Positions 41,185-50,733 of a stretch of DNA of 64,000 bases are shown here, one piece after another. Position numbers and translations under genes: made by a program. Source of the DNA: GWE2-42-39 sp034003625 (lineage in GTDB: Bacteria > Bacteroidota > Bacteroidia > Bacteroidales > Prolixibacteraceae); NCBI GenBank assembly GCA_034003625.1, contig JAVEYG010000010.1:1-64000 (forward strand). Direction: 5' to 3'. Within the stretch, counting starts at the first letter, position 1; every line of letters begins with the position of its first letter. The notes below the pieces were generated by a model. It did not search any database, had not been told where the DNA came from, and saw only the letters and a program-made list of their open reading frames with translations.

Positions 41185-42423
41185 TTACTCGCAGTTGTAC
41201 GGTCCATGAATGGCCGTTACCTTGAAATTTTCTGCTGAGTCATCCAGAATGTAAATCATATACTTTTCTCCACCCGGACTGACCCGTACCACGATATGTC
41301 CCTGCTGGCTTTTCAGGTCATCCATCCGGCCCGAAACCACTCGGGTCTCTTCCATCGTGTTGGTGGCAAAAATATCGCGCGGGCCGGGATACGTCCAGTT
41401 TGACATCATTCGCGCCAATACGGAAGACGACGGGTGGCTGGGCGCCCATACCTGGATAATATGTACACGCGGACGGACAGCCTGCAAAAACTGGGCGCCC
41501 ATCGCATCGAAATAGGCATGGTGGTTGGCAATGCAAACGTCAACCGGGCCGGCAACCAGCCCCACCGGTGTTTCAATATCCTGCCACGAACCTGGGGTTC
41601 CGGTGGTCAGGTCGCCACCATTGAAATAATCGAAATTTCCATAAGACAGGCGAAAAGCGCTGCTGCACTGATTTTCTCCGGGGTATTGGTTTTCGGAAAG
41701 CGATTCCAGCGGGGGGAAATGGTTCCGCACATTGTTTCCCACTCCGGTCCAGACCTGCCCGTTGGAAGCCAGGTTCCTGATCTCGAAATTAGTGTACTTT
41801 TCGGGTTGATGAACCAGCGGAAACTGATCGTTTGCCCCCACCTGAAATTGTTCGGCCTGCGCTCCTTTGTGTTCGATATTCCACTTTACAAAGCGGATGT
41901 AATTATTGATATACTCAGCTTTTAAAGGTTTTGGGTAATTGTAGCCGGGCCAGTTGCGGTCCACAATTTTATCGAACGGAATGGTGGCCCCGACTTCGGT
42001 AACCCCTGTTAAAATGAAGTTGCCGTCTTTCGATGTTTTCAGTCCCGGATAAATTTCGCCGATGTGGTCGTCGTGAAAGTGCGTCAACAGGACGTAATTC
42101 AGCTTCTGTTCCGTCCGGTTTTGCAGAAAATGCAGGATGTACCTCGAAATCCATTCACCCGGTGTACGGCTGCCATCGGGTTTCGGGTCGGTAACGCGGG
42201 GTTTGGGGCGGGCGGTTGCCCCGGCATCGACCAACATGGTTGTGCCATCGGGGAGCATAAAAAATGCACACTCGCCTTTCCCTGTATTGATGTGATGGAT
42301 GTCAAGAAAACCCTCCTTCCAAAGCGGAAGCTGATCGCCAATAGTTACCTGTCCCTGGCCGAAAAGGGAAACCCCGCAAAGCAGAAACAGAAACAGCGCT
42401 CGAATTGTCATTGTTCTTCTCAT
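41185..42423 (-). CDS. Exported MBL-fold hydrolase (ComEC/Rec2-like)
   Basis: A 412-residue protein with a signal peptide (about residues 1-25) and the MBL metal motif THFHDDHIGEI (about residues 114-124), followed by an NHHAYFDAMG segment in place of the usual later ligands. It resembles the ComEC/Rec2 hydrolase domain without transmembrane parts. Found here inside a PUL, it may be a periplasmic phosphodiesterase or lactonase. Its start lies 23 bases downstream of the glycerophosphodiesterase stop. Confidence 0.75.
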   Translation of the reverse strand: MRRTMTIRALFLFLLCGVSLFGQGQVTIGDQLPLWKEGFLDIHHINTGKGECAFFMLPDGTTMLVDAGATARPKPRVTDPKPDGSRTPGEWISRYILHFLQNRTEQKLNYVLLTHFHDDHIGEIYPGLKTSKDGNFILTGVTEVGATIPFDKIVDRNWPGYNYPKPLKAEYINNYIRFVKWNIEHKGAQAEQFQVGANDQFPLVHQPEKYTNFEIRNLASNGQVWTGVGNNVRNHFPPLESLSENQYPGENQCSSAFRLSYGNFDYFNGGDLTTGTPGSWQDIETPVGLVAGPVDVCIANHHAYFDAMGAQFLQAVRPRVHIIQVWAPSHPSSSVLARMMSNWTYPGPRDIFATNTMEETRVVSGRMDDLKSQQGHIVVRVSPGGEKYMIYILDDSAENFKVTAIHGPYNCE

Positions 42424-42446
42424 GGTATGATTTGTTTTTATGAATA

Positions 42447-43291
42447 TTATTTTGTTTGAAAAATCGGCTTTAACGGCTCAATATCCAGCCCGCGAACCGA
42501 ATCAATCGTTTGTACAATGTTGTTCACCAATGGAAAATCGACACCTGACTCAAACAGCATTTTCAATTCTTCGGGCGAGTCGGTGCCATAATAATTCACC
42601 TTGATTCCCTTTTCTTTCAGCTGTTTGACACTTCCGGCAAAATCGGTATAATCCGATTTTTTGAGAAGCTGGATAAAATCTGTTTTTAGCCGGTGGTTTC
42701 ATCGACATATTCCTGTACCGATCCCCGCCGCTCCATATTGCAGATTTTTATTCCGGGAACGGCTTCTTTTGCTGTGCGGGCAGCTTCTGCATTACAAGCC
42801 AGAAAAGCCTGGTGCAGCCGGCCCTGCGCCTCAACTAACCGGGCGAGCATCGCCGGCAATTCACTTTCTCCTTTGATGTGGATATTGATCCACACATTGT
42901 GCGGCATCTCGTTCAACACTTCTTCTGGAGTTGGTATTTGCAAACCCTTAAATTCCGGGCTTTTCCAGCTTCCGGCATCCAGTTCCCTGATTTCATCAAA
43001 AGTAAGATCCGACACTTTCCCTTTACCGTTGGTCGTTCGGTCGACACTTGAATCGTGGATCACCACCATTTGTTTATTTTTCGTCAGGTGCACATCAAAT
43101 TCAATCATGTGGGCGCCGGCTTCTACCGCGGCGCGGAATGCCGGAATGGTATTTTCAGGATGGGTCCCCATTGCCCCGCGGTGGGCGCACAAACCGCGTT
43201 CAGGAAGTTCAATTCCTGGTTTTTCAGTTGTCTGGCATCCGAAGAAGATGAAAAGAATAAACAGAAATGTAAATAGTGTTTTTGCTTTCAT
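42447..43291 (-). pseudogene. Frameshifted glycerophosphodiester phosphodiesterase lipoprotein
   Basis: The N-terminal 200 residues are a good GDPD-family lipoprotein: lipobox FIFFGC, CAHRGAMGTHPENT with catalytic His-Arg (about residues 35-48) and MIEFDVHL with the metal-binding Glu/Asp, ending at a stop after DETTG. The C-terminal part continues in another frame as KTDFIQLLKKSDYTDFAGSV and on to a stop at 42447. A one-base deletion near 42690 explains it. The core is intact but the C-terminal part is separate. It may be a real inactivation or a sequencing error. Confidence 0.75.
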
Positions 43292-45174
43292 TCCGACTGG
43301 GTTTTATTGTTCTTTATTCGGGAAAATTGGGTTAGTATGCCTGCGGCCTCCGCGCTTCCTTCCACTTCGCCGTTCTCATTGATCCACGTGATGTTGGCTG
43401 TCTCGTAAAAAACATAGCCATCCAGTCCGGGATAATTTTTTACCATTTCTGTTTCCGCTTCCATGCTGGCAAAAGGGCCGTCGAACGCCATCCCATGGAA
43501 ATCGCCCTGCAAATACAACGGTTTGCCGGCTGCCTGTGTTGCCGCAGAAAAAATATCAACGGCTTTTTTAAAATTCCACGGGCGAAGCTGAAAAATTCCA
43601 CGGATTTCGAATTCGTCGCCAATTTCTTTTACCCAGCTTTCCCACTGCCATTCAAAGTTATATGGGTAAGAACTTAACTTTCCGGGACGGTCATCGGGCA
43701 TCAGCAATTCTGTTTCCAAATGGACTGCCAGCGATTTTCCCCTGCTTTTGACCAGCTTTTTTGCTTCACGCAGAAAAAGAGTATAGGCATTGCCATTGAT
43801 CCGGCTGATGGTTGCAAAATCGGTTTTCCCATTCGAGGCTTTCAATACCGGTTCGTTGAAACCGTATTCCCAGCCATCGGGGACCAACGTATGGTTCGAT
43901 GCCCGGATGTTGATTCCATCTACGCCCCGGTCGAGGCAAAAACGGACCATATCCAGCCAATGTTCCCGAACCTCCGGATGTACAGGATTCAGTTGGCCTG
44001 TCAGGTATTCGGGTTTTCCGCAAACTACCGCCACATAACCTTGTTTGTTAAAAGAGATTATATCTGCTAAATTATACTCACTGAAAACATAAAAATCGCG
44101 GTAATGTTCTTCCATTTTCTGCCGGTCGCTGATCTCAGCCTGTACCTGTGGATGTTGTAAATAACGGATAACCTGCTTCAGTAATTTTGACTGGTAGAAA
44201 CTTTCATTGTGTTGTCCGAGGCTGACAGGGCCGCTGCTTAATGTATGGGGCAGCATGTTTCCTTCAGCATCCGCCAATTCAATAATATTGCCTTTTTCAT
44301 TACTGAAATCCCCATACCCGTCGGGCAAGGAGCATTTTATCAGAAAATACCTGTGCCCTGCCGGTACTGCCAGATTTTCAAGGTGAAGAACACGGCTTTG
44401 CCGCCAATAAGGGAACCGGTAACGCTTTTCAATGGTTTCGCGAAACGATACAGGGCCATCGTATCTTACGAACCGGTTATTTGTGGCGCTTGTCCAAATG
44501 GATAGATGTTCTGCGTTGATACGGGTGGGGCGATTGTCACTTTTTACCAGACGGATCGTCGAAACGGGTTCTTTGCTTTTATAATTTATTTCTCTTCGTT
44601 TCAGGCTTAGTGCCGGGTTTGCTGCAACAAAACGGCGCACGGAAGGGAAAATGCCACGTAAATCGCTCATTGCACCTGCTTCAGCAGGACAAGGCATGCT
44701 GTGGGGTAAAATGATCCCAAAACCGCCGCCTTCAAAAGGTTTGATCACGGCATACAATTCGATGCCGTACCGGTGGGCCGAAGCCGCCACTTCCTTTAGC
44801 AAATCAAACCCGTGTGGATAATCTTCATAAAAAGTCCAGGTGATGTCGAACATCCATTGATGGCGCGTTACCCCCACTGATGCCAGAAACTGGTGCAGCT
44901 CGTCCAATTGCTGCCGGTCCATGAAACACCGGTTTTGGTTGTAATAGTCATCGTCCCTCGGAACGGGTTCTCCATAACGGCTTCCCCTGTGATTGATGAG
45001 AACATTGTCAAAATAATCGGTCGTTGCAAACAACTGCTTTTTACCCGTGCTTCCGGAAAGTGTACTTTCTATTCTTGTACACTGAAAAAGCGGATTGCTC
45101 ACCGCAAGCGCCCCCATTCCTGAAAGGGTGGTCGTTACAAATGACCTGCGGGTAACGTTTTTATTCATCTTCAA
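43288..45174 (-). CDS. Tat-exported protein of unknown function, possible TIM-barrel glycosidase
   Basis: A 628-residue protein with a twin-arginine signal (TRRSFVTTTLSG, about residues 8-19). The middle resembles TIM-barrel glycoside-hydrolase-like folds: HEVREHWLDMVRF-type segment (about residues 388-400) and DRGVDGINIRASNH (about 403-416), as in GH10/GHL10-type domains. A central segment (about 190-330) could be a carbohydrate-binding beta-domain. I do not recognise a named family. The stop overlaps the glycerophosphodiesterase start by 4 bases. Confidence 0.6.
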   Translation of the reverse strand: MKMNKNVTRRSFVTTTLSGMGALAVSNPLFQCTRIESTLSGSTGKKQLFATTDYFDNVLINHRGSRYGEPVPRDDDYYNQNRCFMDRQQLDELHQFLASVGVTRHQWMFDITWTFYEDYPHGFDLLKEVAASAHRYGIELYAVIKPFEGGGFGIILPHSMPCPAEAGAMSDLRGIFPSVRRFVAANPALSLKRREINYKSKEPVSTIRLVKSDNRPTRINAEHLSIWTSATNNRFVRYDGPVSFRETIEKRYRFPYWRQSRVLHLENLAVPAGHRYFLIKCSLPDGYGDFSNEKGNIIELADAEGNMLPHTLSSGPVSLGQHNESFYQSKLLKQVIRYLQHPQVQAEISDRQKMEEHYRDFYVFSEYNLADIISFNKQGYVAVVCGKPEYLTGQLNPVHPEVREHWLDMVRFCLDRGVDGINIRASNHTLVPDGWEYGFNEPVLKASNGKTDFATISRINGNAYTLFLREAKKLVKSRGKSLAVHLETELLMPDDRPGKLSSYPYNFEWQWESWVKEIGDEFEIRGIFQLRPWNFKKAVDIFSAATQAAGKPLYLQGDFHGMAFDGPFASMEAETEMVKNYPGLDGYVFYETANITWINENGEVEGSAEAAGILTQFSRIKNNKTQSE

Positions 45175-45176
45175 AA

Positions 45177-46121
45177 TTAATTAACAGGGATATTCACTTC
45201 TGTTTTTACATCGCCCGGCACAGAAACCAGGATGCTGTTTTCGGTCAGGCGGATCAGCCTCCAGTTCTTCGTGTCCTGGGCAAAAGCGCCGGTTTGCACC
45301 TGTAGCATTTTTTTATTTTCTCCGGAAGGAAAATCCTGTATGGTATTTTTATGGTGGTGGCCGGCAAGAATTAGTTTTGCCGACGGATTTTTTGCCAACA
45401 CCGGATAAAGCCCGCACGAAGGCGCCAATTCCCCCGTCGCAGCTTTCATCGGGATGTGCATCATAATAATTTCCACATCGTCGGGCGACTCCTGCAACTG
45501 CGCCTTCAACCAGTGCAACTGTACTTTGTCGAGATAGGGGATTTCAACTTTTTCTTCGGGATGGAAACGATAAAAGCTGTTATCGAGGAAAATCAGCCGG
45601 TAATTTGTAGCGCCCACTTTTACCGTGTGACTGTAATACGTGCCATCGTTGAAGTGGGGGACGTCCCTGATCCACCGGGCGCGGGCAGCCCCTGCATTGT
45701 CCTGTTTGGAAACACGCACATTGTTTTTCCACGAATAACTGGTTAAGTCGTGATTTCCCAAAGTCAGAAATACCGGCACTTTACTTTTCTTCAAAACCCC
45801 GAGGAACTGGCTGGCCTGAAAACGCAGCATTTCCCCACTCTTTGCTTCCGTTTCGTACGAATCAAACAGGTCGCCGGTTGCAATCACCATGTTACTGTTT
45901 GTTTTTTCAGGCATGGTTTTCAGGAACTGCGCGAATGGCTCAACCCCTGCGGCATAATGCTTCCGGCTTTGGGCCAGGTTTTCCTGATACCTTTCCGGGT
46001 TAAAAATAAGGTGCAGGTCGGTGACGTGCAGGAACGACAAAGTATCCTGAGAAAAAACTGTCCCGGCGATCAGTATGCCTGCAAATAATCCGATTAATTT
46101 TTGATGAAAGGAATGTGTCAT
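45177..46121 (-). CDS. Exported calcineurin-like metallophosphoesterase
   Basis: A 314-residue phosphoesterase with a signal peptide (about residues 1-24) and ligands LHVTDLHLIF (about residues 31-40), VIATGDLFDSY (about 79-89), TLGNHDLTSY (about 119-128), MMHIP and LAGHHHKN. The substrate is a phosphomonoester or diester outside the cytoplasm. It lies two bases after the Tat-exported gene's start codon region, with the same direction as the GH92 upstream. Confidence 0.8.
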   Translation of the reverse strand: MTHSFHQKLIGLFAGILIAGTVFSQDTLSFLHVTDLHLIFNPERYQENLAQSRKHYAAGVEPFAQFLKTMPEKTNSNMVIATGDLFDSYETEAKSGEMLRFQASQFLGVLKKSKVPVFLTLGNHDLTSYSWKNNVRVSKQDNAGAARARWIRDVPHFNDGTYYSHTVKVGATNYRLIFLDNSFYRFHPEEKVEIPYLDKVQLHWLKAQLQESPDDVEIIMMHIPMKAATGELAPSCGLYPVLAKNPSAKLILAGHHHKNTIQDFPSGENKKMLQVQTGAFAQDTKNWRLIRLTENSILVSVPGDVKTEVNIPVN

Positions 46122-46161
46122 TTTTGAAAATATTTAACAGTTAATGGTTCAATTTACGGAA

Positions 46162-48414
46162 TTATTCAATACCCCACTCTCTATTCGGCTGGCTTCCCAT
46201 TTCAAAGACCAGCTTGCCGCCTTTTACAAGCTCTTCGTGCAAAATCCATGATTTGTTGAACGGTTTTCCATTTAGTGTTGCCGACTGGATGTAGCTATTT
46301 TCTTTGCTCAGGTTTTGCGCTTTGATGACAAATGATTTTCCGGGATAGATTTTTTCGTCGAGGCGAATTTTCACCTCATCAAAAATGGGCGCAGTAAGCT
46401 GGTACACCGGATCGCCCGGACAAACCTGATAAAGCCCCATCGCGCTCATATTATACCAGGCCGCCATGCAACCATAATCGCAGTCCATTTCCAGCAGGTA
46501 ACCATCGGGAGTTGACTTATACACCCGGTCGAAAATCGGTTCCGGGAAGAAATTGTGTGTACCATATTTCTGCACAATAGGTTCGGTCAGTATTCTCCGT
46601 ACCCATTTTTGGGTTAGCCAGGGTGCGCCCGCCATATTGAAAAGATAGGGAGCGTGCAAGTCGATCTGGTTGCCTGCCGTGTACAAATCGTTATCGAAGA
46701 AATATTCCAGTTCCTTCAGAAAAGCTTCTTTCCCGTCAAAATAACCCATCAGCGAAGGAATGTCGTGGATGATATTCCAGCGCCAGTGCCATTTGCTCCC
46801 TTCGTAGGTGTATTTTTCACGGTTTTCGGTCGGGTCGTCCGGAAAATCAAGCCAACTGCCATCGGCTGCCCGCGCCCGGAAATACTTTATCGACGGGTCC
46901 CAGGTGTTTCGCCAGTATTCCGATCGCTTCATAAAATACGCATGATCGTCGTCGTAACCAAGTTCTTTGGCTAATTGCGCCATCACCCGGTTGTCCCACG
47001 AATATTCGCCGGTTTGGTCGGGGCGTGCGGGGATAAACCCAATTGAATCGTACCGTTCCGGCATCTGGATCATGGCCTCATGTTTCATGTACGGGTATAC
47101 CGATTCCAGCGGGAAGTCGAACAATCTTTTCACGTAAGCATCGGCCACTACCATCAGCATGTGTTCGTGGCGACAGGTCGAAAAAGGCTGATAGCCGTCT
47201 TTGCCGCGCACCACATAGCAAAACCCGTGTGGCGGATGATCGTTATCGGGAAACGGGTCCCAGCTCCCCGCCTGCCCGTAAATGTCGCGCAGCGATTTGG
47301 TGATGTCGCGGTAAACACCGGGAATCCACAAGCTGTACAGCGGATATTTCGTGCGGAACGAATCCCAGAAAGCGTAATTGTTGTAAAAATTGTACCCCTC
47401 GGCTTGGTGTATGTTTTTGTCAAGACCGGGATATTTCCCGTCGACATCATTGATGATCTGGGGCAAAAAACAAGTATGGTACAGCGCGGTATAAAAAATA
47501 GTTTTGTCCTCGTCGTTTTTTCCTGAAACCTCAATGCCGGAAAGAATATTGTTCCAGGCCGTTGCGGCGTTTTGCCGTGTTTCTTCAAAATCCCAGCCGG
47601 GGCATTCGGCTTCCAGATTTTTAGCAGCAGCTTCGATACTGGTAAGCGAAAGCCCTACTTTTACCTGAAGGACTTGTTCTTTCATTTCGTCAAATTCGCA
47701 TACTAATCCGCCCCTGGCCTGCTTTTCGATGCTTGTCCCGTCTTCGAGCTGCGAGCCAGTCCATACCGATGTTTTCAGCACAGGCGAGTCGAACTCGGCC
47801 ACAAAATACCGGTTACCAACCGATCCTTCAATGCGCGACGGCGATACCAGCGTACACGAAATGGCCTGCCCTCTTTTGCCGCTGTTCAGAAATAATTTAG
47901 CCGACTCCTGTTTCTGAAAAGTATAACGGTGCATCCCCACTCTTCCTGTGGCGGTCAGTTCGGCCAGAATATCGTCCTGCGTGAGATGAACGCGATAATA
48001 GCCAGCCGTCGCGGTTTCCGTTTTTTTATCGATGTCGAGTACCGGGTTAATAAAAAATGTATCGGCAGGCGCATGGGCAAACGGGACTAATGAAATCAAT
48101 CCGGCCCGGTCGTGGATGCTGCCCCCGCCGGAACTACCCTTGTGCATATGGCTGAACCCGCGGATATGCCTGTCGGAATAATCGTAGCCCGAGTGGGCTA
48201 AATCGCCATCGGCAGTGAGGCTTCCCGGATAGGTATCGGGACATAACTCGACCAGACCGAATGGGACAAGGGCAGCAGGAAGCCAATGTCCGTGGTCGCC
48301 CTGTGTACAGATAAACGGATCGACATAATCGACCGCCCGCTTCGGTTGCGTACTACAGGAGCTCAATAGCAGCGCCAGAGTTACAATAATAAGAGGTTGT
48401 TTTAGTTTGTTCAT
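46162..48414 (-). CDS. GH92 alpha-mannosidase-family lipoprotein (2)
   Basis: A 750-residue GH92 paralog (lipobox LLLSSC, about residue 20) with YVDPFICTQGDHGHWLPAAL and the C-terminal LEMDCDYGCMAAWYNMSAMG (about residues 650-670). Compared with the other copy, the motif DDDAGAMSSW is changed to DCDYGCMAAW, so the linkage or substrate may differ. It is predicted to be at the cell surface or in the periplasm. Confidence 0.9.
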   Translation of the reverse strand: MNKLKQPLIIVTLALLLSSCSTQPKRAVDYVDPFICTQGDHGHWLPAALVPFGLVELCPDTYPGSLTADGDLAHSGYDYSDRHIRGFSHMHKGSSGGGSIHDRAGLISLVPFAHAPADTFFINPVLDIDKKTETATAGYYRVHLTQDDILAELTATGRVGMHRYTFQKQESAKLFLNSGKRGQAISCTLVSPSRIEGSVGNRYFVAEFDSPVLKTSVWTGSQLEDGTSIEKQARGGLVCEFDEMKEQVLQVKVGLSLTSIEAAAKNLEAECPGWDFEETRQNAATAWNNILSGIEVSGKNDEDKTIFYTALYHTCFLPQIINDVDGKYPGLDKNIHQAEGYNFYNNYAFWDSFRTKYPLYSLWIPGVYRDITKSLRDIYGQAGSWDPFPDNDHPPHGFCYVVRGKDGYQPFSTCRHEHMLMVVADAYVKRLFDFPLESVYPYMKHEAMIQMPERYDSIGFIPARPDQTGEYSWDNRVMAQLAKELGYDDDHAYFMKRSEYWRNTWDPSIKYFRARAADGSWLDFPDDPTENREKYTYEGSKWHWRWNIIHDIPSLMGYFDGKEAFLKELEYFFDNDLYTAGNQIDLHAPYLFNMAGAPWLTQKWVRRILTEPIVQKYGTHNFFPEPIFDRVYKSTPDGYLLEMDCDYGCMAAWYNMSAMGLYQVCPGDPVYQLTAPIFDEVKIRLDEKIYPGKSFVIKAQNLSKENSYIQSATLNGKPFNKSWILHEELVKGGKLVFEMGSQPNREWGIE

Positions 48415-48438
48415 GGTTTTGTAGTTTATGGTTAAATT

Positions 48439-50715
48439 CTATTTTTTATTGAACTCGCTGAGCAGATTGCCCATTTGTTGCCGGTATTTTGCTAATATCT
48501 CCGGATTTTTTGTGTACTCTTTTTCTGTCACAAATACTTCGGTGCCAAAGTTCAACACCTGCTTTGCTTTTTTAACCAGGTTTTGCTGATCGGGCCGGGC
48601 TTTTCTGATGCAATCTTCCAGTAACATCATGTAATCGTAATCATCAATTCCTTCGCGCATAATTTCCAGCCGAAGCGATGGGACAGGACCAGTCATATAT
48701 TTTGTTTTATCGTTATTCGGGTCGCGATTGGGCGGATAGAAAAACATACCGTCGCCGTTGCCGTATTCAGCAGCAGCTCCCGGAGTTGTCAGGCTTCCGC
48801 TCATATAAGTCATCGGGTCGTCCCATATATTTTGCAAAACTCCCGGAGGCGAGCAACTTTTGGTATTCCAAACGTTCGAACTCCACACTAAAATGCCGGT
48901 CAGTTGATAACGGTACGACATCCACAACCACATGCGCAGATTAATGGCATCGGAATCGATAAACAGATTGACATGCGGCGCTTTGGGCCAGGTCATCAGG
49001 TACGACCACATCTGACGTCCGTTGGCAATCCATTCCTTCGATTTTACCGGGTCGAACTTGGCTAACACCGGGCAGCCTATTTCGGTAACGTCCATAATTT
49101 CAGGCCCCGGATTGTTTTCGGTGATCAGACGGGTCAGTTTTGGCGCGACTTTGTGAATCGTTTGCATTCCTTCGCGCACAAAACCGTAATCTTCGTGTTT
49201 GGGCTCATCAACCCAATAAAGGTACTCTTTACCAAGCCAGCCGTTGGTTTCCAGATGATCCTGAAACCCTTTCAGATAAAGTGTAATTAATTTCTCATAC
49301 TCATCAGTGCCATTGACAAATCCTGCAAACCACCCCGTTTTTCGATTGATAAACGGTCCCGGCCTCAGTTCCGGAATTTTCACCCGAAAGCCGGTAAACC
49401 TAAATTCATCCAGGTATTTACGGGCAGCCTGGTCAAATTCCGAAAAATCAATTTCCAGCCCCAAATCATCAATGTTTTGTTCAAAATCGCCTTTGGGCAA
49501 AAGGTTCTTTCCGGTTTCAGCGTCCACGAACTGCACATGATCGAACCACGCGGTACCACTTTTCCTGCCACTATCGTCGGGTTTTACAGAAAAAAGCTGA
49601 ACACTTACATACCGGGTGTTTTTGGGCATCGGGCGCGATAAGACCATATCTTCGTAAACAAGCGGGTTTACCGGGTCGAGAAACAGACTGTCTTTGCGCC
49701 AACGGGCGCTGCCGGTATAAAACATTCCCTGAAGCTGCCAGGGAATTACTTTTTTATCGGCAGTGTAACTTTTGACGGTTACCAGGTATTCCTGTCCCTC
49801 GCTTAATGTTTTGGACTGCCATTTCAGCCAGTAAGGTTTTTCAGGGTTTACTTCGATCAGTTCGGCAGGCGTGCCGGGATTATTGCCGGTTACCTGATAC
49901 GAGTATTTACCTGCAAAAACCGTATCCGGATCGAATGTGCCGCCCTTCCACCAAACACCTTTCACCGTTTTTTTAATGGGATATTGGTCGAAAAATTGCT
50001 GCGGCGAGATGCGGTAATCCCTGAACGACTGATAATATAAATCCTGTACCTGTTTCAGTTCATCATCGTTGCTGAGATTATGGTAAGTTCTGATTTGGTC
50101 GGAATACAAGCCGAAAGCGGAACGCATGTTCGGCACATCCGGCAGTGCAAAATTCCAGACCTTCAGTTCGACCGGAACAGCAGTTCCCCAGGCAACCGAT
50201 TTCAGGCTGATTTGTGCGGAATAAACCCCGGGAGCCGCGTCTTTCGGAACTTTTACCGAAACCAAAATAGGCGTATTCATTCCGGCTTTTGCACTGAACG
50301 GTTTTTCGGGCAGGGGCAGCGGGTCGGGGTACCAACCGGCTTTGTGGCGAATGCCCGAAGGTTTGGCAATATGTACATATTCCACTTTACGGACTGTACT
50401 ATTTTCAGCAGGAATTGTTTGCCCGTTTTTATTTGAAAAAGTAGTTACCACAACCGAAATGTCCTCCAGATCGGTATTGGGCGACAAAACAAGCTGGAAA
50501 CTTTCAAATTCGTTTTTGGCTGTCTGAAGAATAACTTTCCCTTTTTTGGCAGGAACCGGATCGTCGCGCATGACCTTGCAAGTGCTTCCGGCCCACCAAA
50601 GTTTGCATGAAGCATCGGCCTTTATCAAAAGGCCGGTAGCGTTTGACTCCCCGAAAGCAAAAAAGAATGTCAGCAATAAAACATGAAAGAATCTATTTCG
50701 GATTAACCTGAACAT
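48439..50715 (-). CDS. DUF4091/GH123-like glycosidase
   Basis: A 758-residue exported protein (signal about residues 1-27). The TIM-barrel region contains YWVDEPKHEDYGFV (about residues 494-507) with the adjacent Asp-Glu pair expected for GH123-type substrate-assisted catalysis, then the DUF4091 C-terminal part around SLRLEIMREGIDDYDYMMLL (about 685-704). GH123 enzymes cleave beta-N-acetylgalactosaminides. The N-terminal third is beta-rich. Assignment to GH123 itself needs a profile search. Confidence 0.75.
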   Translation of the reverse strand: MFRLIRNRFFHVLLLTFFFAFGESNATGLLIKADASCKLWWAGSTCKVMRDDPVPAKKGKVILQTAKNEFESFQLVLSPNTDLEDISVVVTTFSNKNGQTIPAENSTVRKVEYVHIAKPSGIRHKAGWYPDPLPLPEKPFSAKAGMNTPILVSVKVPKDAAPGVYSAQISLKSVAWGTAVPVELKVWNFALPDVPNMRSAFGLYSDQIRTYHNLSNDDELKQVQDLYYQSFRDYRISPQQFFDQYPIKKTVKGVWWKGGTFDPDTVFAGKYSYQVTGNNPGTPAELIEVNPEKPYWLKWQSKTLSEGQEYLVTVKSYTADKKVIPWQLQGMFYTGSARWRKDSLFLDPVNPLVYEDMVLSRPMPKNTRYVSVQLFSVKPDDSGRKSGTAWFDHVQFVDAETGKNLLPKGDFEQNIDDLGLEIDFSEFDQAARKYLDEFRFTGFRVKIPELRPGPFINRKTGWFAGFVNGTDEYEKLITLYLKGFQDHLETNGWLGKEYLYWVDEPKHEDYGFVREGMQTIHKVAPKLTRLITENNPGPEIMDVTEIGCPVLAKFDPVKSKEWIANGRQMWSYLMTWPKAPHVNLFIDSDAINLRMWLWMSYRYQLTGILVWSSNVWNTKSCSPPGVLQNIWDDPMTYMSGSLTTPGAAAEYGNGDGMFFYPPNRDPNNDKTKYMTGPVPSLRLEIMREGIDDYDYMMLLEDCIRKARPDQQNLVKKAKQVLNFGTEVFVTEKEYTKNPEILAKYRQQMGNLLSEFNKK

Positions 50716-50733
50716 GGCATGATGATTTTAACG

